From Acidimicrobilacustris europaeus (GTDB taxonomy: Bacteria; Actinomycetota; Acidimicrobiia; Acidimicrobiales; Acidimicrobilacustridaceae), in NCBI GenBank assembly GCA_965194515.1, contig OZ239146.1, positions 124,001-188,000 on the forward strand: a DNA stretch of 64,000 nucleotides. Reading direction: 5' to 3'. The notes under the pieces were generated by a model that made no database searches, was not told the DNA's origin, and saw only the letters and a list, made by a program, of their open reading frames with translations. The translations under genes and the position numbers were made by a program. Below are positions 33,034 to 41,579 of the stretch, in pieces (positions within the stretch are counted from its first letter, which is position 1; the number at the start of each line of letters is the position of its first letter).

Positions 33034-33720
33034 ATGGCTCAAGCGTCGACTCCGATTCCATTCGACGCCGAGGATCCCAAGAATCCGGTGATCGTCGATG
33101 GCGAGGTGACCTGGACCTTCGATGCCGACTTCCTCAACTCGAACTGGACCTGCATTTGGGGACGAGGTTGTCTGGGCATTCACGACGATCCTTCCGAAGA
33201 ACTGCAACAGGGCTGTTGTTCCGTTGGCGCTGAACTCGACGGCGAAGACGAGTCTCGAATGATCAGCGCTCTCGCCGCGATGATCGATCCAGCGTTGTTT
33301 CAATTTCACGATGCCGCGGTTGAAGGCGGCGTATTCGCCAATGAAAAAGCGACGAATACGCGCGTGGTTGATGGCGCCTGCATCTTCTTGAACCGACCAG
33401 GGTTTGCCGGTGGAGCCGGCTGTGCGTTGCATTTGGCCGCAGTTGACGCGGGCGAATCTCCGGTGGAATGGAAGCCGTCGGTGTGTTGGCAGTTGCCGAT
33501 CAAGGTTGATTGGGTGGAAACCTCAGCCAAGACGGAAACCGCAACCCTTCGCCGATGGTCTCGGGCGGACTGGGGAGATGACGGCGCGACGATGGCCTGG
33601 TGTTGCACTGAAGGTGATCGGGCCTACGTGGGTGATCGACCGGTAATCGAGTCGTTGGCAGAAGAACTGATTGAGCTCGTAGGCAACGAAGTCTTTGTTG
33701 AACTCAAACGCCGCCTCTAA
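33034..33720 (+). CDS. Cys-rich protein of unknown function (possible metal-binding)
   Basis: 228 residues, no signal peptide. Nine Cys are grouped as NWTCIWGRGC, QGCCSVGAEL, DGACIFLNRPG, GAGCALHLAA, SVCWQLPI and AWCCTEGD. Spaced Cys pairs with a 'C.iH...KP..C' flavour resemble YkgJ-type (UPF0153) zinc/iron-chelating proteins, but the order is not canonical. A 66-base gap separates it from the GDPD lipoprotein. I would describe it as a probable metal-binding conserved protein; no pathway can be assigned. Confidence 0.6.
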   Translation: MAQASTPIPFDAEDPKNPVIVDGEVTWTFDADFLNSNWTCIWGRGCLGIHDDPSEELQQGCCSVGAELDGEDESRMISALAAMIDPALFQFHDAAVEGGVFANEKATNTRVVDGACIFLNRPGFAGGAGCALHLAAVDAGESPVEWKPSVCWQLPIKVDWVETSAKTETATLRRWSRADWGDDGATMAWCCTEGDRAYVGDRPVIESLAEELIELVGNEVFVELKRRL

Positions 33721-33786
33721 ACGCTCGCGCGGAAGATCGAACAACTATTGTTCGAGAATCGCCAATCGAGTTCTGGGGGAAATGAG

Positions 33787-34791
33787 ATGAATCGGGCAAG
33801 AAGGTTTGCTGGTGCGGTTGCAGGTGGTCTCGTGGTGAGCGCGTTATTGCTCTCGGCGTGCGGATCCTCGTCAAGTTCATCCACGACGACTACATCGGTT
33901 TCGAAGTCACCGGCTTCGACAGTCGACGGAATCCTTGCTCTCGGTCGTCCGGTCGTTCTGGGCCATGCCGGGGCAGAAGACGTTGCGCCGCATTCGACTA
34001 TCTATGCGTTTGCCGAATCAGTGAAAGCCGGTGTCGACGTGCTTGATCTCGACATTCAGCGCACAAAGGACGGCGTGCTCGTCGTGCAGCACGATGACAC
34101 CACCAAGCGCACCACCGAATCCGATCTCAAGATTGCTGATGTCACCTACGAGCAGCTTCATCAACTCGATAACGGGTATTGGTACGCAACCTCTTGCTCA
34201 AACACGTGCACAGGTAAGCCTGATTCCGAGTACATCTTCCGTGGAATTCGCACCGGCAAGGTTGCGCCGCCAGCGGGTTACACCGCTGACGAATTCGCAG
34301 TGCCGAAGTTCAGCGAGGTTGCTGAGCGCTGGCCCGACTATGTGCTCAATATCGAGATCAAGGGCAAGGGTGCTGACGCGTTCATCACTGCAGAACTCCT
34401 CGCGAAGGAAATTGCTCAGATGAATCGGACCAAGTCGGTTGTCGTTACGTCTTTCGATGACACGGTGGTGGAGAAGTTCCACTCGTTGGCTCCTGATATC
34501 GCCATGTCACCGGGGCTTGATGCGCTCACGAACTACGTCCTGGCCAATGTCCCTATCCCAATGTGGGAAAAAATCCTGCAGGTTCCTCCGGTGTATGAAG
34601 GAATTGCTGTCTTCACGCCTGACTACGTGCAAAAAACCAAAGCTGCTGGCTATGTGAACTGGATTTGGCCAAACGGCGAAGGTGAAGACGAAGCCGGATA
34701 TCTCGCGTTGTTCCAGCAAGGCGCCGACGGCATCAATGCGTCGAACCCTCAAGCTGGCGTCGCTGCGCTGAATCAGTACATGGCGAAGTAA
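33787..34791 (+). CDS. Glycerophosphodiester phosphodiesterase-like lipoprotein with altered active site
   Basis: 334 residues from ATG 33787 behind GGGGGA (33775-33780). Lipobox LSAC (Cys25). The GDPD barrel is recognisable: LGHAGAEDVAPHSTIYAF, VDVLDLDIQRTKDGVLVVQHD, LNIEIKGKG and a C-terminal WPNGEGEDE strand. Differences from active enzymes: HRG is H60-A61-G62, the Glu of PENT is His69, and the metal pair E-x-D is Asp87-x-Asp89. The second catalytic His (VVQHD) and the Glu in NIEIK remain. A large insertion (about 135-175) carries two Cys. It may hydrolyse another diester or have lost activity. Confidence 0.75.
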   Translation: MNRARRFAGAVAGGLVVSALLLSACGSSSSSSTTTTSVSKSPASTVDGILALGRPVVLGHAGAEDVAPHSTIYAFAESVKAGVDVLDLDIQRTKDGVLVVQHDDTTKRTTESDLKIADVTYEQLHQLDNGYWYATSCSNTCTGKPDSEYIFRGIRTGKVAPPAGYTADEFAVPKFSEVAERWPDYVLNIEIKGKGADAFITAELLAKEIAQMNRTKSVVVTSFDDTVVEKFHSLAPDIAMSPGLDALTNYVLANVPIPMWEKILQVPPVYEGIAVFTPDYVQKTKAAGYVNWIWPNGEGEDEAGYLALFQQGADGINASNPQAGVAALNQYMAK

Positions 34792-34843
34792 GGCATCTTG
34801 GGCGTAACGAGACACTGAGAGTTATGGGTGCTTGAATGCGCCC

Positions 34844-36205
34844 ATGACTTCTGTGGCTGACGAACTTCGAACGACGTACAACAGCGGGCACACACGACCG
34901 CTGGCCTGGCGTAAACATCAACTTGAGCAGATGGTGAAGATGCTCGAGGAGAACGAGTCGGCGTTCCTCGACGCGCTCGCCATCGATTTAGGTAAGCCGC
35001 GAGTTGAAGGGTTCATCACTGACATTGCATTCGTGACGAGCGAAGTGAAGTCGATGATTAAGAACCTCAAGAAGTGGAATAAACCGGAACGAGTTAGCAC
35101 TCCCATCGTTGCGATGCCGGGAAAGTCCCGTTTGGTCCCCGAACCGGTTGGCGTTGTTCTCGTCATCGCCCCATGGAATTATCCGATCCATCTCCTACTG
35201 GTCCCAGTGGCGGGTGCAATTGCTGCCGGCAACGCCGTCGTGATGAAGCCCTCTGAAGTCACGGTGACCATTTCGGCCCTTTTGGCAACGTTGGTACCGA
35301 AGTATCTCGATTCCTCGGCAATTGCACTTGTCGAAGGTGGAGTACCTGAAACCACTGATCTTCTTGAACAGCATTTCGATCACATCTTCTACACGGGCAA
35401 TGGAACTGTTGGTCGTGTTGTTATGGCGGCGGCAGTGAAGAACCTCACTCCAGTTACGCTTGAGCTCGGCGGAAAGAGCCCGGTGATCGTCGATGCATCG
35501 GCAAACCTCCGAGTCGCTGCGCGTCGAGTTGCCTGGGGAAAGTGGCTTAATGCAGGACAAACCTGCATCGCTCCGGACTATGTGATGGTGGACGCTTCGG
35601 TGCGCGATGGTTTCGTGGCCGAGCTCGGCAAAGCGATTACCGAATTTTTTGGGTCTGATCCAAAAGAGAGTGAGAGCTACGGGCGGATCGTTTCACCGAA
35701 TCACTTCGCCCGTGTTTCGGCACTGATGGAAGGCGGAACCGCAGTCATTGGGGGCGAGACCGACTCGGCGACGCGTTATATCGCTCCAACGGTTCTTCTT
35801 GATGTCGATCCAACCTCGCAAATCATGAAGGAAGAAATCTTCGGTCCGCTGCTTCCGATTATCGATATTGCGTCAACAGATGAAGCGATCGCTCACATCA
35901 ATGCGAACCCGCATCCACTCGCGCTCTATGTCTTTGCGGGCGAGAAGCGAGTTGCCGCCGAAGTCGTGAATCGAACAACTGCTGGTGGCGTCACGGTCAA
36001 CGGAACCATCATGCATTTTTCGAATCCGAATCTTCCGTTTGGCGGAATCGGCGAAAGCGGAATGGGCGGCTATCACGGAAAGTCCGGTGTCCGTTTGTTC
36101 CAACATTTGAAGCCGATTTTGACGCGCAGTACGAAGATGGACCCATCGATCGCCTATCCGCCCTATACCGAGCGAAAAGCAAAGATTTTCCGCAAAGTTC
36201 TCTGA
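34844..36205 (+). CDS. Aldehyde dehydrogenase (class 3 / fatty aldehyde type)
   Basis: 453 residues from ATG 34844 (an in-frame TTG lies four codons upstream). The NAD loop and active site are intact: IAPWNYPIHL, FYTGNGTVG, the general base in VTLELGGKSP and the nucleophile in NAGQTCIAPDY, then EEIFGPLLP and the carboxy-terminal GGYHGKSG. Length and the missing N-terminal extension fit class 3 enzymes that oxidise long-chain or aromatic aldehydes. A hydrophobic or basic membrane tail is not seen, so soluble. It is a single gene, convergent with the lipase-like gene across a hairpin. Confidence 0.9.
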   Translation: MTSVADELRTTYNSGHTRPLAWRKHQLEQMVKMLEENESAFLDALAIDLGKPRVEGFITDIAFVTSEVKSMIKNLKKWNKPERVSTPIVAMPGKSRLVPEPVGVVLVIAPWNYPIHLLLVPVAGAIAAGNAVVMKPSEVTVTISALLATLVPKYLDSSAIALVEGGVPETTDLLEQHFDHIFYTGNGTVGRVVMAAAVKNLTPVTLELGGKSPVIVDASANLRVAARRVAWGKWLNAGQTCIAPDYVMVDASVRDGFVAELGKAITEFFGSDPKESESYGRIVSPNHFARVSALMEGGTAVIGGETDSATRYIAPTVLLDVDPTSQIMKEEIFGPLLPIIDIASTDEAIAHINANPHPLALYVFAGEKRVAAEVVNRTTAGGVTVNGTIMHFSNPNLPFGGIGESGMGGYHGKSGVRLFQHLKPILTRSTKMDPSIAYPPYTERKAKIFRKVL

Positions 36206-36252
36206 ATCAGCGCAATCCCAGAACTTCGCTTTTGTTGATAGGGGTTGAGCCG

Positions 36253-36276
36253 CAAGATTCCGTTCCGGAATTCTTG
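36253..36276. terminator. Imperfect inverted repeat between convergent genes
   Basis: CAAGATTCCG (36253-36262) can pair with CGGAATTCTTG (36266-36276) with one bulged base, in the 114-base gap between the convergent aldehyde dehydrogenase and lipase-like genes. It is a candidate bidirectional terminator. The rest of the gap shows nothing recognisable. Confidence 0.5.
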
Positions 36277-36319
36277 TTACAACTACTGGCTCGAATTATC
36301 AGCCGGCATCACGAATTCA

Positions 36320-37957
36320 TCATTCGTGAGAGGAAGAGTTCCGACGGACCTTCTTCACGACCCAGATGACAGAAAAGATCAGCAGCGCCAAGAGAACAAC
36401 AATCACAAGGATGACGAGTGCCACTGCCCAAATGATCAATTCTTTACTTTGGGTCGGGGTCAGGTTTCTTTGAATGTCGGTGGTTGACGAGATGCGAAGG
36501 TTCGTGAGCGATGCCGACGCGATCGGGGAAGCAGCAGACCCACTGGTTGGACCCTCAGCAACCAGGGAAAGAGTGTGTGTGCCTGATCCGATGTCGTAAA
36601 GGATGAGGAAACTTCCGTCAGACCCGGTTCCTTCGGTGGGAGGCGCAAAAGTTGAGCGCAGCCGCCCGTCGATGAAGAGATGGAAGGTGTCTGTCGGTGC
36701 GCCAGCGATAGTCGTGTCGAAGGTCAACCACAGCGAATCCTTGTCGGTTGTGAAAATGGTGTTCGAAACGGCGCCTTGAGTCGCTGAGACAGACGGGCCC
36801 GAGGCTTGGTCGGCGATCGCAGTCGAGAGATAGGTCACTGATGAGTTGTAGGTCGGCGATGGAGCGACTCCTTGGGCGACAAGCACCAGTTCTTCTGAGG
36901 GGTCAGAAGAGGTTTGGTTCCACGTCGTTGCCAGGGCTCCGTCGGAAGCGCCCATCATTGGTGACCACCACAGCCCAACTCCCGAACTCTTTGTAGAGGC
37001 AGAGTTGGCGTACCACCCGATGGGGTATTGGTGTTTGTCGACTCCGGCATCGGAGGATGGTGGTTTCAGATGAACGTCAACAATCTGACCGAGTCCGGGA
37101 TAGCCGGCGTAGGGCTCGCCCACGAGTGAGATGTAGTTGTCGACGAAGGTTTGATTCGGGCTGCGACCGATATCGAGTCGCGTGAGCTTGTACCGCAGAT
37201 CATTCTTTGCCCCACCGATGCGAGCGAGGTTCACTTCGGGAGAGTCAAACAGTGTGAGTTGTCGCGGGGGAGTTGCGAGCGCCAACGCTGCGGTCGTTGC
37301 GACATTTGCGCCGAAGCTGTGGCCGATGAGATGGATCTGCCCACCATTGTTGGAGAATCCAGCAGCAAGTGTTTGATCGATCGCTGTCGCCATCCGATGA
37401 CCATTCACTTCGGTGGCTCGTTCGGGAGCGGATGCAGCGAGAGCGCTCGTATCGGTGGAGCTTTGGTCAACCCAGCTGTACATGAGAACCGTTGCACTTG
37501 GATCGGCCGACTGCAGCGAAGTGGCAAGGTTTGCGAAAAGCGTGATCGCTGCTTGGTTGGTTTTGGGATCAACCATTGCGGGATTCCACATTGTCACGAG
37601 GTCGGAGGATGTCGCTTGAGCGGCCTCGTAGGTGGCGAGCAGTCCAGCAGCCCAACCGTGGGTCATCACCATGACATTGCCGGCAGCGATCGAATCTGGA
37701 GTCACTGGCGAGAACGTGGTGCCGTTCCATTTCCCTAAACGTTGAGCGAGTGGGTACGGACTCACGTTCGTTTGTTCTGCGGCGGGGACGCCAGCGGGCG
37801 CGGGAAAGGCAGAAAGGGGTGTCGGTACCGATGCATTGAGCACCGAACATCCGGTGGTGACGAGTGCGCACATGAGAAGGGCAATCGCGAACGCTCGAGA
37901 AGTGCGATGTCGATGGCGGGTGGGTGTGGAGCCGTGAAGTGCGCGGGTAGTGATCAC
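36320..37957 (-). CDS. Exported alpha/beta-hydrolase (lipase-like) lipoprotein with C-terminal membrane helix
   Basis: 545 residues from GTG 37957. Lipobox VTTGC (Cys37). The hydrolase domain has MTHGWAAG near 98-105 (oxyanion) and the nucleophile elbow GHSFG with Ser214; WNP and YSW strands lie between them. From about 390 to 490 a beta-sandwich follows (SLWLTFDTTIAGAP, FHLFIDGR, FLILYDIGSGTHTLSL), likely a carbohydrate or surface-binding domain. A long hydrophobic helix (about 508-535) and KKVRR tail end the protein. Having both a lipid anchor and a transmembrane segment is unusual. Substrate unknown, probably an ester. Confidence 0.75.
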   Translation of the reverse strand: MITTRALHGSTPTRHRHRTSRAFAIALLMCALVTTGCSVLNASVPTPLSAFPAPAGVPAAEQTNVSPYPLAQRLGKWNGTTFSPVTPDSIAAGNVMVMTHGWAAGLLATYEAAQATSSDLVTMWNPAMVDPKTNQAAITLFANLATSLQSADPSATVLMYSWVDQSSTDTSALAASAPERATEVNGHRMATAIDQTLAAGFSNNGGQIHLIGHSFGANVATTAALALATPPRQLTLFDSPEVNLARIGGAKNDLRYKLTRLDIGRSPNQTFVDNYISLVGEPYAGYPGLGQIVDVHLKPPSSDAGVDKHQYPIGWYANSASTKSSGVGLWWSPMMGASDGALATTWNQTSSDPSEELVLVAQGVAPSPTYNSSVTYLSTAIADQASGPSVSATQGAVSNTIFTTDKDSLWLTFDTTIAGAPTDTFHLFIDGRLRSTFAPPTEGTGSDGSFLILYDIGSGTHTLSLVAEGPTSGSAASPIASASLTNLRISSTTDIQRNLTPTQSKELIIWAVALVILVIVVLLALLIFSVIWVVKKVRRNSSSHE

Positions 37958-38081
37958 AATGCGCCGAGGCTAACGGTATTGCGAATGGGTGAGTTCGTTA
38001 CCGAGGCCTACTCACAGGCCGTGGGCACAGGTTCGGAGCCGGGAAAAGATGTAGTACCAACATTGTGTAGGGTCTCTACTA

Positions 38082-38516
38082 ATGAAGCCCTCGACCGCTC
38101 TCATCCGCGAACTGGCAGAACTTGCCCCGCTCTTTGATCGACTCCGGGCCGATGGATTGCGCCGGCGAAATCTGACCTTGCCGCGTCGTCGCCTTCTGAT
38201 GTTCCTCCATGAATCCGGTCGGCTTCGTTCGAGTGAGTTGGCCCAACGGCTTGCGGTCACGCCCCGAGCAGTAACCGCGCTGGTCGACGGATTGGTCGAT
38301 TCCGGCTATGTGGAGCGTCGACCTGATCCCTCTGATCGTCGAGCGACGTTTGTGGAACTCACCGACTCCGGAACCGAGATTTGCAGCGATATGCAGAAAT
38401 CATTCGACAGTTTTGCGGCGCAATTGTTTGCTGGGATCAGCCCCGGTGACGTCGAAGCTGCGGTGAAAACGATTGCGGTCATCCGTAAGAACTTTGAGCA
38501 GATGCTTGCTCCATGA
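38082..38516 (+). CDS. MarR family transcriptional regulator
   Basis: 144 residues. A winged helix-turn-helix is clear: RLRSSELAQRLAVTPRAVTALVDGLVDSGYVERRPDPSDRRATFVELT, divided here at residues about 47-95, with the wing motif DPSDRRA. ATGA overlap with the downstream MFS efflux gene (38513-38516) means the pair is one unit, as is common for MarR-controlled drug exporters. The 124-base upstream gap contains short dyads such as GTAG-N5-CTAC just before the start, possibly the autoregulatory site. Confidence 0.9.
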   Translation: MKPSTALIRELAELAPLFDRLRADGLRRRNLTLPRRRLLMFLHESGRLRSSELAQRLAVTPRAVTALVDGLVDSGYVERRPDPSDRRATFVELTDSGTEICSDMQKSFDSFAAQLFAGISPGDVEAAVKTIAVIRKNFEQMLAP

Positions 38517-40144
38517 CTGCTCCTCAGAACGCACCACTACGAAATGGAAGAACGAAGTACATGTCGAGTCGCTGGACACCTGAAAAAATTCACCAGCGCC
38601 GCTGGTTCACGCTGATTGCTATTTGCCTCGCGGTGACAATTACGTCCATCGATAACACGATCATGAACGTTGGTCTCCCCTCGATCGTGCGCGAGGTGGG
38701 TGCATCGCAAGCGCAACTTCAATGGCTGATCGATTCCTACACAATCGTGTTCGCATGTTTGCTCCTCACGATGGGAGCGATCGGCGACAAGTGGGGCCGT
38801 CATCGCACAATGATGATCGGGCTCGTGATCTTCGGCGTGTTCTCGGCGTACGCAAGCCAGGCTGACAGCGCGAATGCTCTCATTGTCGCCCGCGGTTTGA
38901 TGGGCATCGGTGGTGCTCTCATCCTTCCGGCGACCTTGGCGATTCTCAGCAACACATTCGAAGGCAAAGAACGATCGAAAGCAATTGGAATTTGGGCGGC
39001 AGTTGCGGGTATCGGAGTCGCTGCGGGCCCGTTACTTGGTGGATTTCTTCTTGATCATTTTTGGTGGGGATCGATCTTCCTTATCAACGTGCCGATCTGC
39101 GTCATCGCCGTAGCTATGGGCTGGTTTCTTGTTCCGCCTTCGAAGAGTGCCGATGAAGGCCATCGGCTTGATCCCGTTGGCGCTCTGCTTTCGATCGTGG
39201 CGCTCGTTGGTTTGTTGTACGGGATTATCGAGATCCCTGAAAAAGGTTGGTCAAGTCCCGAAGTGCTCTTCGCTGTGGGCTCTGGGCTGCTCTTTCTTGC
39301 GGTCTTCACCTGGTGGGAACTTCGAATCGATCACCCCATGCTTGATCTCAACTTCTTTCGAAACCCTCGCTTCAGTGCAGCGAGCATGACAATCACAATC
39401 AATTACTTCGTGATGTTCGGCTCGACGTTCTTGATCGTGCAGTACTTCCAGTTCATTCTTGGGTACTCGCCGCTAAAGGCGGGCGTAATGACAGCGCCAG
39501 TTGCGATCGGGCTCATGGTGACAAGTCCGCAAACCCATAAATACGTCGTCCGATGGGGAACGACAAAGGTGATCATTCTTGGACTGCTGATCTGCTCGGC
39601 TGTGATGTTCTGTTATGGAATTGAAACGATCATTGCGTCCGATGTTGGGGGTGTCGTCGTTCGCCTGATCTTTGGTGTGGGGCTCGCCCTTACTGCGACG
39701 CCGGCGACTGAATCCATCATGGGCGCACTGCCTCGTGATCGTGCCGGTGTTGGCTCGGCGGTGAACGACACCACCCGTCAGATCGGTGGTGCTCTTGGTG
39801 TCGCCGTCATCGGAAGTTTGTTCGCTTGGCGCTACCAAGCATCGTTGTCCGATCTTTCGGGACTGCCGGCAGATGTAGCTTCGGCCGCGCAGAACTCGAT
39901 TGGAAAGGCCATCCAAGTTGCGAACACGTTGCCCTCCGACGAAGCCGCTTCGCTCCTCGAAAATGCAAAGCAGGCCTACGTTTCAGGAATGAGGGTGGGT
40001 GTCTGGACCTGCGCACTGATTCTGCTTGGCGCTGCCGTTCTAACGGCAAAGTTTCTGCCGTCGACTCCAGGGACACCCGACGACGACGTGGAACTTCGAG
40101 ATCAAGAGATCGAAGCGGTGTCGCTCGATGACGGAATCATCTGA
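38513..40144 (+). CDS. MFS drug/efflux transporter, DHA2 (EmrB/QacA, 14-TM) type
   Basis: 543 residues, about 14 membrane helices. Motif A occurs as GAIGDKWGRHRT (about 104-115), the family's TM1 motif is SIDNTIMNVGLPSI, and motif C (GPLLGGFLLDHFWW) follows TM5. These define drug:H+ antiporters of the DHA2 group. Coupled to the MarR gene, so substrate-induced export of toxic hydrophobic compounds is likely. The C-terminal cytoplasmic tail is acidic. Specific drug unknown. Confidence 0.92.
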   Translation: MTAPQNAPLRNGRTKYMSSRWTPEKIHQRRWFTLIAICLAVTITSIDNTIMNVGLPSIVREVGASQAQLQWLIDSYTIVFACLLLTMGAIGDKWGRHRTMMIGLVIFGVFSAYASQADSANALIVARGLMGIGGALILPATLAILSNTFEGKERSKAIGIWAAVAGIGVAAGPLLGGFLLDHFWWGSIFLINVPICVIAVAMGWFLVPPSKSADEGHRLDPVGALLSIVALVGLLYGIIEIPEKGWSSPEVLFAVGSGLLFLAVFTWWELRIDHPMLDLNFFRNPRFSAASMTITINYFVMFGSTFLIVQYFQFILGYSPLKAGVMTAPVAIGLMVTSPQTHKYVVRWGTTKVIILGLLICSAVMFCYGIETIIASDVGGVVVRLIFGVGLALTATPATESIMGALPRDRAGVGSAVNDTTRQIGGALGVAVIGSLFAWRYQASLSDLSGLPADVASAAQNSIGKAIQVANTLPSDEAASLLENAKQAYVSGMRVGVWTCALILLGAAVLTAKFLPSTPGTPDDDVELRDQEIEAVSLDDGII

Positions 40145-40201
40145 TTCCAGTCTGCATGTCGTTCCGGTTATCGTTCCTCGACCGCAATCCGAGGGGGAAC
40201 A

Positions 40202-40498
40202 ATGGCAAAGCGCGTGATGATCGCAACAATGAAGGCAAATCCTGGACAACGTGACGAACTGCTGGCGCAGTTTGGCGACATGTTCGCTGTTGCCAACGCC
40301 GAAGCTGGTACCGAGATTTACACGCTCGTCGCTGGCGACGATGCCGACACCATCTACATGATCGAGCAGTACGCCGATCAGGCTGCGATGGATGCGCACA
40401 TGGGAAGCGAAACTCTCGCAGCGCTGTATCCAAAGATCGGCCCGTTTATGGCCGACGGTGGTGCCGTGATGGGTTCAGTTCATTCCGAACTCGACTAA
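40202..40498 (+). CDS. Antibiotic biosynthesis monooxygenase (ABM) domain protein
   Basis: 98 residues behind GAGGGGGAA (40191-40199). The ferredoxin-like ABM pattern is present: an initial strand MIATMKANPGQRDEL, EAGTEIYTLVAGDDADTIYMIEQYADQAAMDAH split over strand and helix, then the SETLAAL helix. These small proteins dimerise; some are cofactor-free monooxygenases acting on quinol-type substrates, others degrade haem, and many are uncharacterised. Single gene, convergent with DUF2237. Confidence 0.8.
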   Translation: MAKRVMIATMKANPGQRDELLAQFGDMFAVANAEAGTEIYTLVAGDDADTIYMIEQYADQAAMDAHMGSETLAALYPKIGPFMADGGAVMGSVHSELD

Positions 40499-40506
40499 GA
40501 GTTTGT

Positions 40507-40917
40507 TCAGCCAGGATCAAGAAGGCTGCTGAGGTCCGGCGGCACATCGATTGCGAGTTGCTGCAACCATTCGAGCGGAATGACTTCGAGAGTCTTCTGA
40601 TTGGTTGAGGCAAGAACAACTGGCGCAGCGAAGCCGTCGTTAAAGGCGATGGCCCAGTTGCGCGCGGTAACGCACCAGCGGTCGCCAGGTACGAGACCAG
40701 GGAATCGATACTGAGGCATCGGAGTGATGAGGTCATTGCCGATTGATCGCTGGTGTTCAAGAAACTCGGGGGTCATGACCGCGCAAATGGTGTGCAGCCC
40801 GATGTCCTCAGGGCCGGTGGTGCAGCAACCGTCCCGAAGGAATCCGGTCATGGGGTCAGTGCCACAGGGTTCAAGCGATTCGCCTAGGACATTGCGGTCG
40901 GCGTTCTCGGGATGCAT
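40507..40917 (-). CDS. DUF2237 family protein
   Basis: 136 residues. The family signature is almost complete: NVLGESLEPCGTDPMTGF, RDGCCTTGPEDIGLHTICAVMT (in two pieces here), FPGLVPGDRWCVTARNW and APVVLASTN, including four conserved Cys. The family is soluble and widespread in bacteria; function is not established. Its start overlaps the thioesterase stop by one base (TAATG), and it is the last gene of the SDR-thioesterase-DUF2237 unit. Confidence 0.88.
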   Translation of the reverse strand: MHPENADRNVLGESLEPCGTDPMTGFLRDGCCTTGPEDIGLHTICAVMTPEFLEHQRSIGNDLITPMPQYRFPGLVPGDRWCVTARNWAIAFNDGFAAPVVLASTNQKTLEVIPLEWLQQLAIDVPPDLSSLLDPG

Positions 40918-41579
40918 TACTTCTTCTCTGCTTTCCAGCCCTGGGTCATGATGAAAATTCCTTCAGCGCGAGCGGTGACTTCACCGTCGATCGAGATTGT
41001 TCCGAGTGTGAAGACCTTGCGGCCCTCGACTCGGTCAACCCAACTTTCAAGCTGGAGTTCGCGCTCAATCCAGGTTGGACGTTCATAGCGAATCGACAAG
41101 GTTCCAGTGAACCCGCCGAGTCCGTTGCAGACGTTGGTGGCGCCGAGTAGTTCATCGAACAACAAGGCGATGATGCCGCCGTGCACCATTCCGGGCGGCC
41201 CGTTGTACTGCGCACCGAGAAATGCTCGACCCGTCGTGCGACCATCAACAACGTTGAGATCAACATCGGCCGAAAGCGGATTGAGGGGACCGATGATGGG
41301 GCTCCACGGGAAGAACACACGTGGTTCGTTTGCCTGGGCCCCTATTGGACCTTGGTCCCCCAAACGGCCCTGCATGGGAAGGCCGTCAACCCGATGTGGT
41401 TCGAGTAACGCAGCGGCTTCATCAATGAGGGCGGCAGCGCGCTCAAGCGATGAGGTCGGTGCGTTTGTACGACGCAGTGACGTAATGAGCGCGCGCGTCG
41501 AGGCGGCCACAGTTGCGGTGGCCGCCTCATCGTCAAGTGTCCAACCCGCAGTGAACGGAGCGGGTTCTTCGTTGGTCAT
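40917..41579 (-). CDS. PaaI-type hotdog thioesterase
   Basis: 220 residues. The hotdog domain occupies the C-terminal part, with GMVHGGIIALLFDELLGATN (the HGG motif and catalytic acidic helix) near residues 134-153. The N-terminal 90 residues are a helical extension common in actinobacterial members. It would hydrolyse acyl-CoA thioesters. ATGA overlap with the SDR upstream (41576-41579), TAATG overlap with DUF2237 downstream. Confidence 0.85.
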   Translation of the reverse strand: MTNEEPAPFTAGWTLDDEAATATVAASTRALITSLRRTNAPTSSLERAAALIDEAAALLEPHRVDGLPMQGRLGDQGPIGAQANEPRVFFPWSPIIGPLNPLSADVDLNVVDGRTTGRAFLGAQYNGPPGMVHGGIIALLFDELLGATNVCNGLGGFTGTLSIRYERPTWIERELQLESWVDRVEGRKVFTLGTISIDGEVTARAEGIFIMTQGWKAEKK

